Shown one piece after another: positions 1 to 10,929 of a DNA stretch of 64,000 nucleotides. Source of the stretch: Alphaproteobacteria bacterium (GTDB taxonomy: Bacteria > Pseudomonadota > Alphaproteobacteria > Micropepsales > Micropepsaceae); the NCBI GenBank assembly GCA_017308475.1, contig JAFKEU010000004.1, positions 496,001 to 560,000 of the forward strand, read 5' to 3'. The notes under the pieces were generated by a model. It did not search any database. It was not told the DNA's origin and was given only the letters and a program-made list of their open reading frames with translations. Within the stretch, counting starts at the first letter, position 1. Each line of letters opens with the position of its first letter. Both the position numbers and the translations under genes were made by a program.

Positions 1-1536
1 GAATTCCGCCAGCAGTTCAAGAAGGACGTCGTCCTGGACATGATCTGCTATCGCAGGTTCGGCCATAACGAAACCGACGAACCCAGCTTCACCCAGCCGC
101 AGATGTACCGGGTGATCCGCAATCATGAGACGATCCTGCAGCTCTACACCAGGAAGCTGGTGAGCGAAGGCGTGCTGGCCGAGGCCGAGGCCGAGGCGAT
201 GCGGAATGACTTCAACAAGCGGCTGGACGAGGAATTCAACGCTTCAAAGTCGCACCTGCCGAACCGCGCCGACTGGCTGGATGGCAAGTGGCAGGGCATG
301 GAGACGGCGCCCAAGGCCGGCGACCGCCGCGGCGACACCGGCGTGCCCGAAGAAATGCTGCGCAAAGTCGGCAAGGCGCTGACCACCGCCCCGGACAATT
401 TTAACCTGCACAAGACCATCGCCCGCCAGCTTGAAGCCAAAGCCAGGATGTTCGAGACGGGCGAGGGCTTCGACTGGGCGACCTGCGAGGCCATGGCTTT
501 CGGCACGCTGTTGAACGAGGGCTATTACATCCGCCTGTCCGGTCAGGATTCCTCCCGCGGCACCTTCAGCCAGCGCCACGCCGCCCTGGTGGACCAGGAA
601 AGCGAGGAACGGTACTACCCGCTGCAGCATGTCGGCCCGGATCAGGGTTGTTTCGAGGTGGTGGACTCGCTTCTGTCCGAGGAAGCGGTGCTGGGCTTTG
701 AATATGGCTACAGCCAGGCCGAACCCAGGGCGCTGGTCTTGTGGGAAGCCCAGTTTGGTGACTTCGCCAACGGTGCCCAGGTGGTGATGGACCAGTTCAT
801 CTCCTCCGGCGAGTCCAAGTGGTTGCGCATGTCGGGCCTGACCCTGCTTTTGCCGCACGGCTATGAAGGCCAGGGCCCCGAACACAGTTCGGCCCGTCTG
901 GAACGCTATCTGCAGCTTTGTGCGCAGGACAACATGCAGGTCTGCACGCCCACCACGCCGGCCAATTATTTCCATGTGCTGCGCCGGCAGATGCACCGGC
1001 CGTTCCGCAAACCCCTGGTGCTGATGACGCCCAAGTCGCTCTTGCGCAACAAAAAGTGCGTCAGCTTCCTCAGCGACATGCTGCCGTCGAACAGCTTTCA
1101 CCGCGTGCTGCGCGATCAGGCCGAAGCCGTGCCTGGTGCCACGACCATCGAGCTGGTGCCCGACGACAAGATCAAGCGCGTGGTGCTGTGCTCGGGGAAG
1201 GTCTATTTCGACCTGATGGAAGAGCGCGAGAAGCGCGGCGAGAACCGTATCCAGATCATCCGGGTCGAGCAGATCTATCCCTTCCCGGAAAATGTGCTGG
1301 CCGAGGAGCTGAACCGCTTTCCCAAGGCTGACATCGTCTGGTGCCAGGAAGAGCCGCAGAACCAGGGCGCCTGGAATTTCGTCAAGCCGCGCATCGAGGC
1401 AACCATCGCCCAGCTTGGCGGCAACGCCAGCCCACGCTATGCGGGCCGGCCCGAGTCGGCCTCCACGGCCGCCGGCCTGATGAAACAGCACCTGGCGGAG
1501 CTGGCCGCCTTCCTCAACGAAGCCCTTACCCTTTAA
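1..1536 (+). CDS. sucA: 2-oxoglutarate dehydrogenase E1 component, C-terminal part (5' truncated by window)
   Basis: This is the thiamine-diphosphate E1 subunit of the 2-oxoglutarate dehydrogenase complex of the TCA cycle, which decarboxylates 2-oxoglutarate and passes the succinyl group to SucB. The frame is open from base 1 and enters at residues [18 protein letters not shown], so the start lies outside the window. About 511 residues are visible, roughly the last 55 percent of a normal 930-980 residue E1. Family landmarks are [13 protein letters not shown] near the entry, the transketolase-type pyrimidine-binding part around [13 protein letters not shown], and [20 protein letters not shown]. 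sucB starts 41 bases downstream, so the two are probably co-transcribed. Confidence 0.97.
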   Translation, partial: EFRQQFKKDVVLDMICYRRFGHNETDEPSFTQPQMYRVIRNHETILQLYTRKLVSEGVLAEAEAEAMRNDFNKRLDEEFNASKSHLPNRADWLDGKWQGMETAPKAGDRRGDTGVPEEMLRKVGKALTTAPDNFNLHKTIARQLEAKARMFETGEGFDWATCEAMAFGTLLNEGYYIRLSGQDSSRGTFSQRHAALVDQESEERYYPLQHVGPDQGCFEVVDSLLSEEAVLGFEYGYSQAEPRALVLWEAQFGDFANGAQVVMDQFISSGESKWLRMSGLTLLLPHGYEGQGPEHSSARLERYLQLCAQDNMQVCTPTTPANYFHVLRRQMHRPFRKPLVLMTPKSLLRNKKCVSFLSDMLPSNSFHRVLRDQAEAVPGATTIELVPDDKIKRVVLCSGKVYFDLMEEREKRGENRIQIIRVEQIYPFPENVLAEELNRFPKADIVWCQEEPQNQGAWNFVKPRIEATIAQLGGNASPRYAGRPESASTAAGLMKQHLAELAAFLNEALTL

Positions 1537-1577
1537 CCCGCTCCGATCCCGGAACGCGCTTATCCAAGAGCCGAGAC

Positions 1578-2789
1578 ATGACCGTCGAAATCAAAGTGCC
1601 TGCCATGGGCGAATCCGTGACCGAAGCCACCGTGTCCAAGTGGTTCAAGAAGGAAGGCGACGCGGTCAAGCGCGACGAGCCCCTGCTGGAACTGGAGACC
1701 GACAAGGTGACTGTGGAAGTGCCCTCGCCTGCCGAGGGTGCCATCGAATCCATCGCTGCCCAAGCGGGCGCCACCGTAACAGTGGGTGCGCTGTTGGGGG
1801 CCATTGCCGAGGGCAAAGCCAGCGCGGCCGCCAAGCCCGCCGCCGCCAAGGCCGAAGCTCCCAAGCCCGCCCCGACCCCAGCACCCGCGCCCTCTGCTTC
1901 CCGGGCCGATGCGCCTGCCATGCCTTCGGCCCAGCGCATCGCGGCCGAAAGCGGCATCGCCACATCCACCGTTGCCGGCACCGGCCGCGACGGCCGCGTC
2001 ACCAAGGGCGACATGCTGGCCGCCCTTCAATCGCGTGCCGGCCAGCCGGCCCCCGTGGCCGCGGCGCCGGCCGGTCCGCGCGCCAACGAGGCCCGCGAGG
2101 AGCGCGTGCCGATGAGCCGCCTGCGCAGGACCATCGCCGCGCGACTGAAGGAATCGCAGAACACTGCCGCCCAGCTCACCACCTTCAATGAGGTGGACAT
2201 GAGCCATGTGATGGCACTGCGTTCGACCTACAAGGACGTCTTCGAGAAGAAGCACGGCGTCAAGCTGGGCTTCATGGGCTTCTTCACCAAGGCCGTGGTC
2301 GCTGCGCTGAAAGAACTGCCCAACGTCAATGCCGAGATCGAAGGCGACAATATCGTCTACAAGAACTATTACGATATCGGCATCGCGGTTTCGACCGAGC
2401 GCGGCCTGGTCGTACCGGTCGTGCGCGACGCCGATCACCTGTCACTGGCGGGGATCGAGAAGGCGATCGCCGATTTCGGCGCCCGCGCCCGCGACAACAA
2501 GATCAAGCTGGAAGAGCTGCAGGGCGGCACCTTCTCCATCACCAATGGCGGGGTTTTTGGCTCGCTGATGTCGACGCCGATCCTGAATTCGCCCCAGTCG
2601 GGCATTCTGGGCATGCACAAGATCCAGCCCCGCCCGATGGCTATCGGCGACAAGATCGAAATCCGCCCGATGATGTATCTGGCCCTGTCCTATGACCACC
2701 GCATCGTGGACGGCCGGGAGGCAGTCACCTTTCTGGTCAAGGTGAAAGAGAATCTGGAAGATCCGCAGCGGATGATTCTGGAAGTCTGA
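1578..2789 (+). CDS. sucB: Dihydrolipoyllysine succinyltransferase, E2 of 2-oxoglutarate dehydrogenase
   Basis: E2 core of the 2-oxoglutarate dehydrogenase complex; it transfers succinyl from E1 to CoA. The 403-residue protein has a lipoyl domain at residues 1-76 with the lipoylated lysine at about K43 (ETDKVTVE), an Ala/Pro/Lys-rich linker at 77-112, a peripheral subunit-binding domain at about 113-150 ([12 protein letters not shown]), and a catalytic acyltransferase domain with the DHRIVDG motif (His about 374, Asp about 378). The start is the ATG before [11 protein letters not shown], the usual lipoyl-domain beginning; the frame is open further upstream inside sucA but that part is not protein-like. 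The dihydrolipoamide dehydrogenase gene that often follows is absent; a terminator follows instead. Confidence 0.97.
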   Translation: MTVEIKVPAMGESVTEATVSKWFKKEGDAVKRDEPLLELETDKVTVEVPSPAEGAIESIAAQAGATVTVGALLGAIAEGKASAAAKPAAAKAEAPKPAPTPAPAPSASRADAPAMPSAQRIAAESGIATSTVAGTGRDGRVTKGDMLAALQSRAGQPAPVAAAPAGPRANEAREERVPMSRLRRTIAARLKESQNTAAQLTTFNEVDMSHVMALRSTYKDVFEKKHGVKLGFMGFFTKAVVAALKELPNVNAEIEGDNIVYKNYYDIGIAVSTERGLVVPVVRDADHLSLAGIEKAIADFGARARDNKIKLEELQGGTFSITNGGVFGSLMSTPILNSPQSGILGMHKIQPRPMAIGDKIEIRPMMYLALSYDHRIVDGREAVTFLVKVKENLEDPQRMILEV

Positions 2790-2792
2790 CGC

Positions 2793-2822
2793 AAAAAGGC
2801 GCTTTCGGGCGCCTTTTTCTTT
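2793..2822 (+). terminator. Rho-independent terminator after sucAB
   Basis: A ten-base-pair stem (AAAAAGGCGC paired with GCGCCTTTTT) around a six-base loop begins three bases after the sucB stop codon and runs straight into a T tract. Confidence 0.9.
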
Positions 2823-2880
2823 GCTTTCTGTCGGGCCGACCGTCGTTCCCGCGTCCTTGGTAAAACACAAGGAGAGCCCC

Positions 2881-3234
2881 ATGCCCTATGTTGATGGTTT
2901 CGTGATCCCCGTCCCGCAGGACAGGCTGGAAGACTACAAGCGGATGGCGCGCACCTGCCAGCCGATCTGGAAGGAATACGGCGCTATCGGCTATGCCGAA
3001 TGCGTCGGCGACGATGTTCCCTATGGGGAACTGACATCCTTTCCCCGCGCCATACAGGCAGAGAATGGAGAACTGGTGATCCTGTCCTGGGTGATCTGGC
3101 CGACCAAGGCGCATCGCGACGATGCCAACGCCAAGATCCAGAAGGATCCGCGCCTGAAGGAGATGATGGAGAATTCGCCCTTCAACCCGAAGCGGATGAT
3201 CTTCGGCGGCTTCGAGCCGTTCCTGGGGCTTTAG
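2881..3234 (+). CDS. DUF1428 family protein
   Basis: A 117-residue soluble protein of the DUF1428 family, small ferredoxin-like-fold proteins whose biochemical role is not established. The opening MPYVDGFVIPVP, the central segment around FPRAIQAENGE and VLSWVIWPTKAHRD, and the ending PFNPKRMIFGGFEPFL are characteristic, and the length is normal for the family. A Shine-Dalgarno AAGGAGA lies just upstream of the ATG. It has its own transcription unit behind the sucB terminator. Its stop codon overlaps the stop codon of the convergent fliX gene (shared TTAG at 3231-3234). Confidence 0.85.
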   Translation: MPYVDGFVIPVPQDRLEDYKRMARTCQPIWKEYGAIGYAECVGDDVPYGELTSFPRAIQAENGELVILSWVIWPTKAHRDDANAKIQKDPRLKEMMENSPFNPKRMIFGGFEPFLGL

Positions 3235-3656
3235 GCGACGCGCTTGTCCAGCTGTTCCAGCTTGGCCAGTTCGACATGCGCGCGCAATTCAATCTGGTCC
3301 AGAACGTCCTGAAGCTTGGGATCGGCGAATATGTCGTGACGGCGCGTCACCGCCACCGCGAGCCGGTTGAGCGTGGCGCGGGGGATGCCGCCAGCCAGAA
3401 GACCGTCGCGCACCCGGTCCAGCAAATCCAGAAGCTGCTCGCCATGAGCCAGGCCCTTGGAGCGGCCATTGGTGGAATCCTCGGTCCCCTGCAGCATCAG
3501 GATGGAGTCCAGCGCGGCGATGGGTCCGGGCCCCGCCACAATGGAATTCGGGCTTTCGGCCGCATTTCCCACGGAAAAGCCGCCCGCGGAAGAGCCGCCG
3601 GAGGACTTGCGTTTGATGGCCGCGGTGTCGATACGGCCAGGACCTTTTATTTCCAT
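3231..3656 (-). CDS. fliX: Flagellar assembly regulator FliX
   Basis: FliX is known from Caulobacter as a class II flagellar assembly regulator that works with the sigma-54 activator FlbD to couple flagellar assembly to gene expression. The family's layout is seen here: a short N-terminal MEIKGPGRID, a Gly/Ser-rich stretch (SGGSSAGGFSVG), and a C-terminal domain with LMLQG, GEQLLDLLDRVRDGLLAGGIP and VLDQIELRAHVELAKLEQL. I use the ATG before EIKGPGRID (141 residues), which matches family N-termini; an upstream in-frame ATG at 3698 would add 14 residues but has no ribosome-binding site. No other flagellar gene is in the window. Confidence 0.8.
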   Translation of the reverse strand: MEIKGPGRIDTAAIKRKSSGGSSAGGFSVGNAAESPNSIVAGPGPIAALDSILMLQGTEDSTNGRSKGLAHGEQLLDLLDRVRDGLLAGGIPRATLNRLAVAVTRRHDIFADPKLQDVLDQIELRAHVELAKLEQLDKRVA

Positions 3657-3785
3657 GGCGCAGCTGTCCCAATAGGGCACGTAAGCTTCGCCGATCATGG
3701 TTAAGGAATGATTGAGCTATTCCGCCGAGGTCCAGCGGCGGTTCTTCAGGTTTTCCGTCCCTTCGGCGGACCTGGGCCCGTGCTG

Positions 3786-4268
3786 CTAGGCTCTATGGTA
3801 GGGATGGCCGGCCAATATCGTGATGGCGCGGTAGACCTGTTCGGCCAAAAGGGCGCGCACCAGAAGATGCGGCCAGGTCTGCGGTCCGAAGGCAAGGCTG
3901 CGTCCCGGCTTCTGGCCGGGCAATGGGGCCAGACCATCGGGCCCGCCGATGACGAATGCCAGGTTCCTTGTCCCGACGTCGCGCAGTGAACCCAGCATCT
4001 CGGCAAAATCTTCGCTGGTCATGCCCTTGCCCCGGGCATCCAGCAGCACGATATGGGCGCCTTCCGGCAGGCGATGGGACAGCCGTTCGGCCTCGTCCTT
4101 CATCCGTGCAGCCGCCTCGCGCCGGCGGGACACCGCCAGTTCTTCCACCGTCACACCGGTAAAGCCCAGCCCGCGACCCAGCTTTCGCGCCCGGTCGACA
4201 AAATCGTCGCAAAGCTGGCCTTCGGGTGTGCCACGCATATGACCGACGGCGAAGATCCACAGCCTCAT
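3786..4268 (-). CDS. rlmH: 23S rRNA (pseudouridine-1915 N3)-methyltransferase
   Basis: RlmH is a SPOUT-class, SAM-dependent enzyme that methylates pseudouridine 1915 in helix 69 of 23S rRNA on assembled ribosomes. The 160-residue product starts MRLWIFAVGHMRGTPE and carries the diagnostic LLDARGKGMTSEDFA, the knot motif FVIGGPDGL, and the C-terminal HLLVRALLAEQVYRA with HPYHRA at the end. The length is typical. It is the last gene of the rplU-to-rlmH run, starting 28 bases after the rsfS stop, as in many Alphaproteobacteria. A longer frame from 4373 exists but its added N-terminus has no family counterpart. Confidence 0.95.
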   Translation of the reverse strand: MRLWIFAVGHMRGTPEGQLCDDFVDRARKLGRGLGFTGVTVEELAVSRRREAAARMKDEAERLSHRLPEGAHIVLLDARGKGMTSEDFAEMLGSLRDVGTRNLAFVIGGPDGLAPLPGQKPGRSLAFGPQTWPHLLVRALLAEQVYRAITILAGHPYHRA

Positions 4269-4296
4269 GACCGGCGTCTCATGGCAATCGGAATGC

Positions 4297-4794
4297 CTAT
4301 TTGCGGCCGCCGACCGACCACATGCCTTCCAAGTCGTAATAGTCGCGCACTTCCGGGCGGAACAGGTGCACAATCACATCGCCCGCATCCACCAGCGCCC
4401 AGTCGCCCTGTGTGGCGCCGCTGACGGGACGGGTGCCGTAGCCCGCTTCTTTCAGGCGGCGGCCCAGATGCTCGGCCATGGCGGCGACATGGCGAGAGGA
4501 CCGGCCGCTGGCGATCACCGCGGCATCACACAGCGCCGAGCGGCCCTCCAGATTCACGGTGACAATGTTTTCCGCCTTGTCGTCGTCCAGCGACGCCAGA
4601 ATGCGCGTCAGCAACTCGCTCTGGGGCACCGCTTTGCGTGCGGGTGTCGCCTTCTTTTTTGCCGGTGCGGCTTTCTTGATGGCCTTTTTGGCGGAATTTT
4701 TCGCGGCTTTCGCGGGCGCCTTCTTCGCAGGCTTCTTGACGGTCTTGGCCTTGGCCCCTGATGCGGCTTTGGCGGTCTTCTTGGTGCGAGTCAG
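4297..4794 (-). CDS. rsfS: Ribosomal silencing factor RsfS with Lys/Ala-rich N-terminal extension, probable CTG start
   Basis: RsfS (Iojap/YbeB family) binds ribosomal protein uL14 and blocks subunit joining in starvation. The core domain is the C-terminal 110 residues (ELLTRILASLDDDKAENI, CDAAVIASGRSSRHV, GDWALVDAGDVIVHLFRPEVRDYYDLEGMW). Annotators would normally start it at the GTG at 4629, but no ribosome-binding site precedes that codon. The same frame runs upstream for 55 codons of Lys, Ala and Pro, with no ATG, GTG or TTG, to a CTG at 4794. That CTG sits six bases after a perfect GGAGGA and 14 bases after the nadD stop. I therefore prefer the CTG start (165 residues). The core identification is secure; the start is inference. 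Confidence 0.85.
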   Translation of the reverse strand: MTRTKKTAKAASGAKAKTVKKPAKKAPAKAAKNSAKKAIKKAAPAKKKATPARKAVPQSELLTRILASLDDDKAENIVTVNLEGRSALCDAAVIASGRSSRHVAAMAEHLGRRLKEAGYGTRPVSGATQGDWALVDAGDVIVHLFRPEVRDYYDLEGMWSVGGRK

Positions 4795-4808
4795 GGCAGG
4801 TCCTCCGG

Positions 4809-5417
4809 TCAGAGAAGGGGGTTTAGCATGGCCTCGATGGGGGCACCAAGGCCCCCGGCCTGGCGCAGCGCTGTCGAACTGGCGCGGTTGCGCCGCCCAT
4901 CCAGCACCAGGACCGATGGCGGCGCGCCGAGCGCGCTTGCCTGGCCGAAGCGCCGCGTGAGCGGTGCCGGCAGCGTCGCCAGCGCGCTGCCCGGGCGGCG
5001 CACCACCACGATGGGAACGAAGCGGGCGATCTGCTGCCAGTTCCGCCAGCGGGAAAATTGCAGCAGGTTGTCGCTGCCCATCAGCCAGATAAACCGCACG
5101 CCCGGAAAGCGGCGCCGAAGGGCACGGAGCGTATCGACGGTGTAGCGGGTTCCCAGGTCAGCCTCGATGGCGGTCACGCGGATGCGCGGATGGAGGGCGG
5201 CGCGGCATGCTTGCGCCACCCGCCAGGCCATGGATCGCGGCTGTGGCTTGAGGGGATTTCCCGGCGAAACCAGCCACCAGACGTAATCCAGATGCAGCGC
5301 ACGCAGTGCGACAAGGCTGGCATACAGATGGCCTTCATGGGCCGGATCAAAGGAGCCGCCCAGCAGCGCGATACGAAGTCCGTCACCAACCGGACCAGGC
5401 GGACGAATCCAGCTCAA
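4809..5417 (-). CDS. nadD: Nicotinate-nucleotide adenylyltransferase
   Basis: NadD adenylates nicotinate mononucleotide to deamido-NAD in NAD biosynthesis. The 202-residue protein has the nucleotidyltransferase signature GGSFDPAHEGH near residue 20, the substrate segment YVWWLVSPGNPLKP, WLMGSDNLLQFSRWRNW, and the C-terminal SSTALR version of the ISSTxIR motif. The length fits the bacterial family. It lies 41 bases after proA and 14 bases before the likely rsfS start, in the same operon; the nadD-rsfS-rlmH order is widely conserved in Alphaproteobacteria. Confidence 0.95.
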   Translation of the reverse strand: MSWIRPPGPVGDGLRIALLGGSFDPAHEGHLYASLVALRALHLDYVWWLVSPGNPLKPQPRSMAWRVAQACRAALHPRIRVTAIEADLGTRYTVDTLRALRRRFPGVRFIWLMGSDNLLQFSRWRNWQQIARFVPIVVVRRPGSALATLPAPLTRRFGQASALGAPPSVLVLDGRRNRASSTALRQAGGLGAPIEAMLNPLL

Positions 5418-5458
5418 GCGCGCGCCGTCTTCATTGGCCGGCCTTCATGGATGCGCCA

Positions 5459-6735
5459 TCATGGCCGGGTCTGGCCGGTGCCGCGCACCACATATTTGAA
5501 GGTGGTGAGCTGCTCGGCACCGACGGGCCCGCGCGCATGCATCTTGCCGGTACCGATGCCGATCTCCGCGCCCATGCCGAATTCGCCGCCATCCGCGAAC
5601 TGGGTGGAAGCGTTCCACAACACGATGGCGCTATCGACGCTGTTCATGAATTTTTCAGCCGCCGCGGCGTCCTCGGTCACGATGGCGTCGGTATGATGCG
5701 AACCATAGGTCTCGATATGGGCGATGGCTTCTTCCAGTCCGTCGACGCAGCGCACGGCGATGATGGCGTCCAGATATTCTGTGCGCCAGTCTTCCTCGGT
5801 CGCCAGCCTTGCCGGCGGAAAGACGCTGCGCACAGCATCGTCTCCACGGATTTCGCAACCCGCAGTGGCCAGGTCCGCGAGCACGGGGAGCCCATGACTG
5901 GATAGAACCTTGCGGTCGATCAACAGCGTCTCGGCGGCACCGCAGACACTGGTACGCCGCATCTTGGCGTTCAGCGCGATGGCGCGCGCCTTGGCAAGGT
6001 CAGCCGCCTCATGGAGGTAGACGTGACACAGCCCTTCCAGGTGCGCCAGCACCGGCACGCGCGCCTCGGCCATCACCCGGCCCGTCAGGCCCTTCCCGCC
6101 GCGCGGGATGATCAGGTCGATGTTGCCGTCCAGTCCTTCCAACATCATGCCCACGGCGGCACGGTCGGACGTTTTGACATACTGGATCGCCGTTTCGGGC
6201 AGGCCGGCAGCCTTCAGCCCTTGCGTCATGGCGGCATGGATGGCGCCGGCGGAGCGGATGGAATCGCTTCCACCGCGCAGGATGGCGGCATTGCCGCTTT
6301 TCAGTGTCAGCGCGCCGGCGTCCGCCGTCACGTTGGGACGTGATTCATAGATGATGCCTACCACCCCGATGGGCGTGGCGACGCGGGCGATGTCGAGGCC
6401 GTTGGGCCGGGTCCAACGCGCCAGTTCGCGGCCCACCGGATCGGGCAGCGCAGCGACCACCTCCACACCCTTGGCCATGGCTTCGATGCGCGCGTCGTTC
6501 AGCATCAGCCTGTCGACCATGGGCGTGGGCATGCCTGCGGCCTTCGCCGCTTCAATGTCGGCCCGGTTGGCATCCAATATCTTGTCCTTGGCCGCCCGGA
6601 TGGCGGCGGCCGCGGTCATGAGCGCCCGGGTCTTCTGTTCGGCCGAGGCCTCGCGCATCGCGCGCGCGGCCTGGCGCGCGGCCGCGCCCACGGCCAGCAT
6701 TTCGGCCGCAAGCGCATCGCCCGAGTTGTGTACGG

Positions 6736-6739
<4 letters not shown>
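5459..6739 (-). CDS. proA: Gamma-glutamyl phosphate reductase
   Basis: ProA reduces gamma-glutamyl phosphate to glutamate-5-semialdehyde with NADPH, the second step of proline synthesis. The protein has 426 residues, normal for the family, and belongs to the aldehyde dehydrogenase fold. Recognisable parts are [30 protein letters not shown], the catalytic cysteine region [12 protein letters not shown], and the C-terminal [20 protein letters not shown]. Its ATG overlaps the proB stop by four bases (ATGA), so the two enzymes of the unstable intermediate are translationally coupled. Confidence 0.97.
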
Positions 6740-8906
<2,167 letters not shown>

Positions 8907-9485
8907 TCAAGCCATCAATTTTTGTCTGTCGCTCCGGCTTACGCCTTCGCTCGGGGGCCGTTTTCGCAGGAAATCGGCCCGCGTCAACAGCATCTCATGG
9001 CAAAGCACCTTGGCGCCCCTGGCGCGGCTTTCGCGCATGGACGAGCCATTGTGCCTGGCACCCAGCTTGGCCAGAACATGGCCGGACGCCGGATTGTCGT
9101 GGAACCAGCCGGCATGGACTTCCGCCAGGCCCAGATCCTCGAATGCGAAACGCATCAGGCGATGGGCCGCCTCGGTGGCGAAACCCTGGCCCCAGAAAGG
9201 CTTGCCCAGCCAATAACCGAACTCGAAGCCGGCCCCGTCTTCATGCAGGCCGATGCCGCCGACGAACACGCCATCCTCCTTGCGCAGGATGGAGAAGACA
9301 TGACGCCCCTCGCGGCGCGGACCAATGCCGGCCACGAAGTTCTCGGCATCCTCTTCATTGTATGGGTGGGGTACCCGGCTCAAATTCTTCGAGACGCTAT
9401 AGTCGCCCAGCCAAACGATCATCCCCGCGATGTCGCCTGGCCTGGGCGGACGCAATATCAATCTTTCGCTCTCCAGAGTGCACAT
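8907..9485 (-). CDS. GNAT family N-acetyltransferase (RimJ/RimL type)
   Basis: A 192-residue acetyltransferase of the RimJ/RimL-like subgroup, which uses acetyl-CoA to acetylate an amine; the substrate cannot be told. The family pattern is clear: TERLILRPP-like opening (SERLILRPPRPGD), FGYWLGKPFWGQGFATEAAHRLMRFAF (acetyl-CoA binding region), and HDNPASGHVLAKLGA. The C-terminal 25 residues are basic and look like a tail. It lies between rpmA and obgE on the same strand, a position often held by a GNAT gene in Alphaproteobacteria, but it is separated from rpmA by a terminator. Confidence 0.88.
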   Translation of the reverse strand: MCTLESERLILRPPRPGDIAGMIVWLGDYSVSKNLSRVPHPYNEEDAENFVAGIGPRREGRHVFSILRKEDGVFVGGIGLHEDGAGFEFGYWLGKPFWGQGFATEAAHRLMRFAFEDLGLAEVHAGWFHDNPASGHVLAKLGARHNGSSMRESRARGAKVLCHEMLLTRADFLRKRPPSEGVSRSDRQKLMA

Positions 9486-9521
9486 GACATTCCCCGCATT
9501 TCCTTTCGGCTCGCGAGGAAC

Positions 9522-9549
9522 AAAAAAGGGAGATGGCGGACCATCTCCC
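9522..9549 (-). terminator. Rho-independent terminator after rplU-rpmA
   Basis: Read on the minus strand, a nine-base-pair stem (GGGAGATGG with CCATCTCCC) around a four-base loop is followed by six T. It lies 49 bases past the rpmA stop and 37 bases before the GNAT start. Confidence 0.88.
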
Positions 9550-9597
9550 TCGCTACTGATGAGCCGCCAATTTCTTGGCGGCCTTTGTGGGCGCCGC

Positions 9598-9882
9598 CTA
9601 TTCCGCTGCGATCTTCATGGCCGGGTTGGCCGCCGGGACCACCGATACGAAGGTGCGGCGCTTGTAACCGGTCTTGAACGCAACCTGGCCGTCGCGAAGC
9701 GCAAAAAGGGTGTGGTCCTTGCCCATGCCCACGCCTTCGCCGGCATAGAACTTGGTGCCGCGCTGGCGCACGATGACATTGCCGCCCGACACGGCCTGGC
9801 CGCCGAACAGCTTCACGCCCAGCATCTTGGGGTTGGAGTCGCGCCCGTTGCGCGATGAACCGCCAGCTTTCTTGTGTGCCAT
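9598..9882 (-). CDS. rpmA: 50S ribosomal protein L27
   Basis: bL27 lies near the peptidyl transferase centre of the large subunit. The 94-residue protein begins [17 protein letters not shown] and contains [22 protein letters not shown] and [11 protein letters not shown], all standard. There is no N-terminal extension of the Firmicutes type, so the processing by Prp is not expected here. It follows rplU by 31 bases and shares its promoter. Confidence 0.98.
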   Translation of the reverse strand: MAHKKAGGSSRNGRDSNPKMLGVKLFGGQAVSGGNVIVRQRGTKFYAGEGVGMGKDHTLFALRDGQVAFKTGYKRRTFVSVVPAANPAMKIAAE

Positions 9883-9913
9883 GGAACCGGACCTCTAACT
9901 CGACTGGCCGCGC

Positions 9914-10222
9914 TTAACCCGCGGAAATGGAAACGACCTTCACCTTGGTGAAGTGCTGGCGATGGCCGCGCTTGCGATGGGTGTCCTTGCGGCGCTTCTT
10001 CTTGAACGCCACCACCTTGTCGCCCTGGCCATGCTCCAGGATCTCGCACTGGACCGAGGCACCGGCAACCAGCGGTGCACCCAGCTTGGGGCTGTCGCCG
10101 CCCAGCATCAGGACCTCGAAATCGACCTTGGAGCCGATGTCGCCAGCCAGCGACTCGACCTTCAGGACGCTATCCTGGGTCACCTTGTATTGCTTTCCGC
10201 CGGTGCGGACGACCGCGTACAT
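9914..10222 (-). CDS. rplU: 50S ribosomal protein L21
   Basis: bL21 of the large ribosomal subunit, 102 residues, with MYAVVRTGGKQYKV at the N-terminus and the signature KRRKDTHRKRGHRQHFTKVKV at the C-terminal end. It is the first gene of the unit and has a strong promoter and a short leader hairpin upstream. Confidence 0.98.
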   Translation of the reverse strand: MYAVVRTGGKQYKVTQDSVLKVESLAGDIGSKVDFEVLMLGGDSPKLGAPLVAGASVQCEILEHGQGDKVVAFKKKRRKDTHRKRGHRQHFTKVKVVSISAG

Positions 10223-10254
10223 GATCTAAATCCTTGAAACAAAAAAGTTTTCCA

Positions 10255-10269
10255 CGGACTGTGAGTCCG
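10255..10269 (-). promoter_or_regulatory. Small hairpin in the rplU leader
   Basis: A six-base-pair perfect stem (CGGACT/AGTCCG) with a three-base loop lies in the transcribed leader between the rplU promoter and its start codon. It has no T tract directly behind it in the minus direction, so it is not a simple terminator. Confidence 0.4.
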
Positions 10270-10282
10270 CAGAGAGCGGCGG

Positions 10283-10310
10283 ACTATACGCAAAGACACA
10301 TCCGGGTCAA
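10283..10310 (-). promoter_or_regulatory. Sigma-70 type promoter of rplU-rpmA
   Basis: On the minus strand TTGACC and TATAGT are separated by 16 bases, about 60 bases upstream of the rplU ATG. Both hexamers are close to the housekeeping consensus. Confidence 0.75.
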
Positions 10311-10328
10311 GCAGCCTTTTCGGCGCTT

Positions 10329-10895
10329 TCAGGCGTTCGTGCCGGCGTTTCTTTTCTGGCGTTTCTGCTGGCGCTCGGCCACCCGGGCCACGATCGCCCC
10401 CGCCAGCAACAGGACCCCCACATAGACCGCCACCCATTTTGCGCTTGAGACGGCATGGACAACCGCCGCGCCCGCATCGCTGGGCTGCCCCAGCAGCAGG
10501 GACAACTCCATCCCGTTCTCGACCGCGTCCAGCAGGGCCCCTGCAATCGGCACCGCGGCCAGCAGGGTCAGGATACGCCGAAGCCGTCCCGGCCGGGGGG
10601 CAAACGCCTCGCGCGCCAGGATGCCGGAAAAAAAGAAGGACAGCGCATAAAGGGGCATCAACAGATAGTCCAACCCCAGCGCAAAGCCGGCGCGCAGGCC
10701 ATAGCCCGACTGGCCCCACACAAAGGCGGCGGCGCGATACTGGCCGGCGCGCGAGAACCCCTGAAGATCGGCGCTGCCGAAACCCGACAGGGCCCTGAGT
10801 TGCAGGTCATTCGTGGCCAGCACGGCAAACACCGCCGCTGCCAGGAGCGTCGTGACAAGCCAGCGCCGGTTCAGGTCTTCCTTGGTAATTCGCAT
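10329..10895 (-). CDS. Four-helix membrane protein of unknown function
   Basis: I do not recognise the family. The 188-residue protein has four likely membrane segments: about residues 13-27 (LVTTLLAAAVFAVLA), 75-95 (LDYLLMPLYALSFFFSGIL), 107-125 (ILTLLAAVPIAGALLDAVE) and 150-168 (WVAVYVGVLLLAGAIVARV), and a strongly basic C-terminal tail (RQQKRQKR). The loop between the first two segments holds GFGSADLQGFSRAGQY. It lies upstream of rplU on the same strand but behind that operon's own promoter, and diverges from the phosphatase gene that starts 35 bases away. Confidence 0.65.
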   Translation of the reverse strand: MRITKEDLNRRWLVTTLLAAAVFAVLATNDLQLRALSGFGSADLQGFSRAGQYRAAAFVWGQSGYGLRAGFALGLDYLLMPLYALSFFFSGILAREAFAPRPGRLRRILTLLAAVPIAGALLDAVENGMELSLLLGQPSDAGAAVVHAVSSAKWVAVYVGVLLLAGAIVARVAERQQKRQKRNAGTNA

Positions 10896-10929
10896 CGCCG
10901 TTTTCCGGAAAATGGTCTAATCCCATGCC

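Noticed and set aside
244..1491. A 415-codon minus-strand open frame within sucA
   Set aside because: It is antisense to a well-conserved sucA and has no domain of its own.
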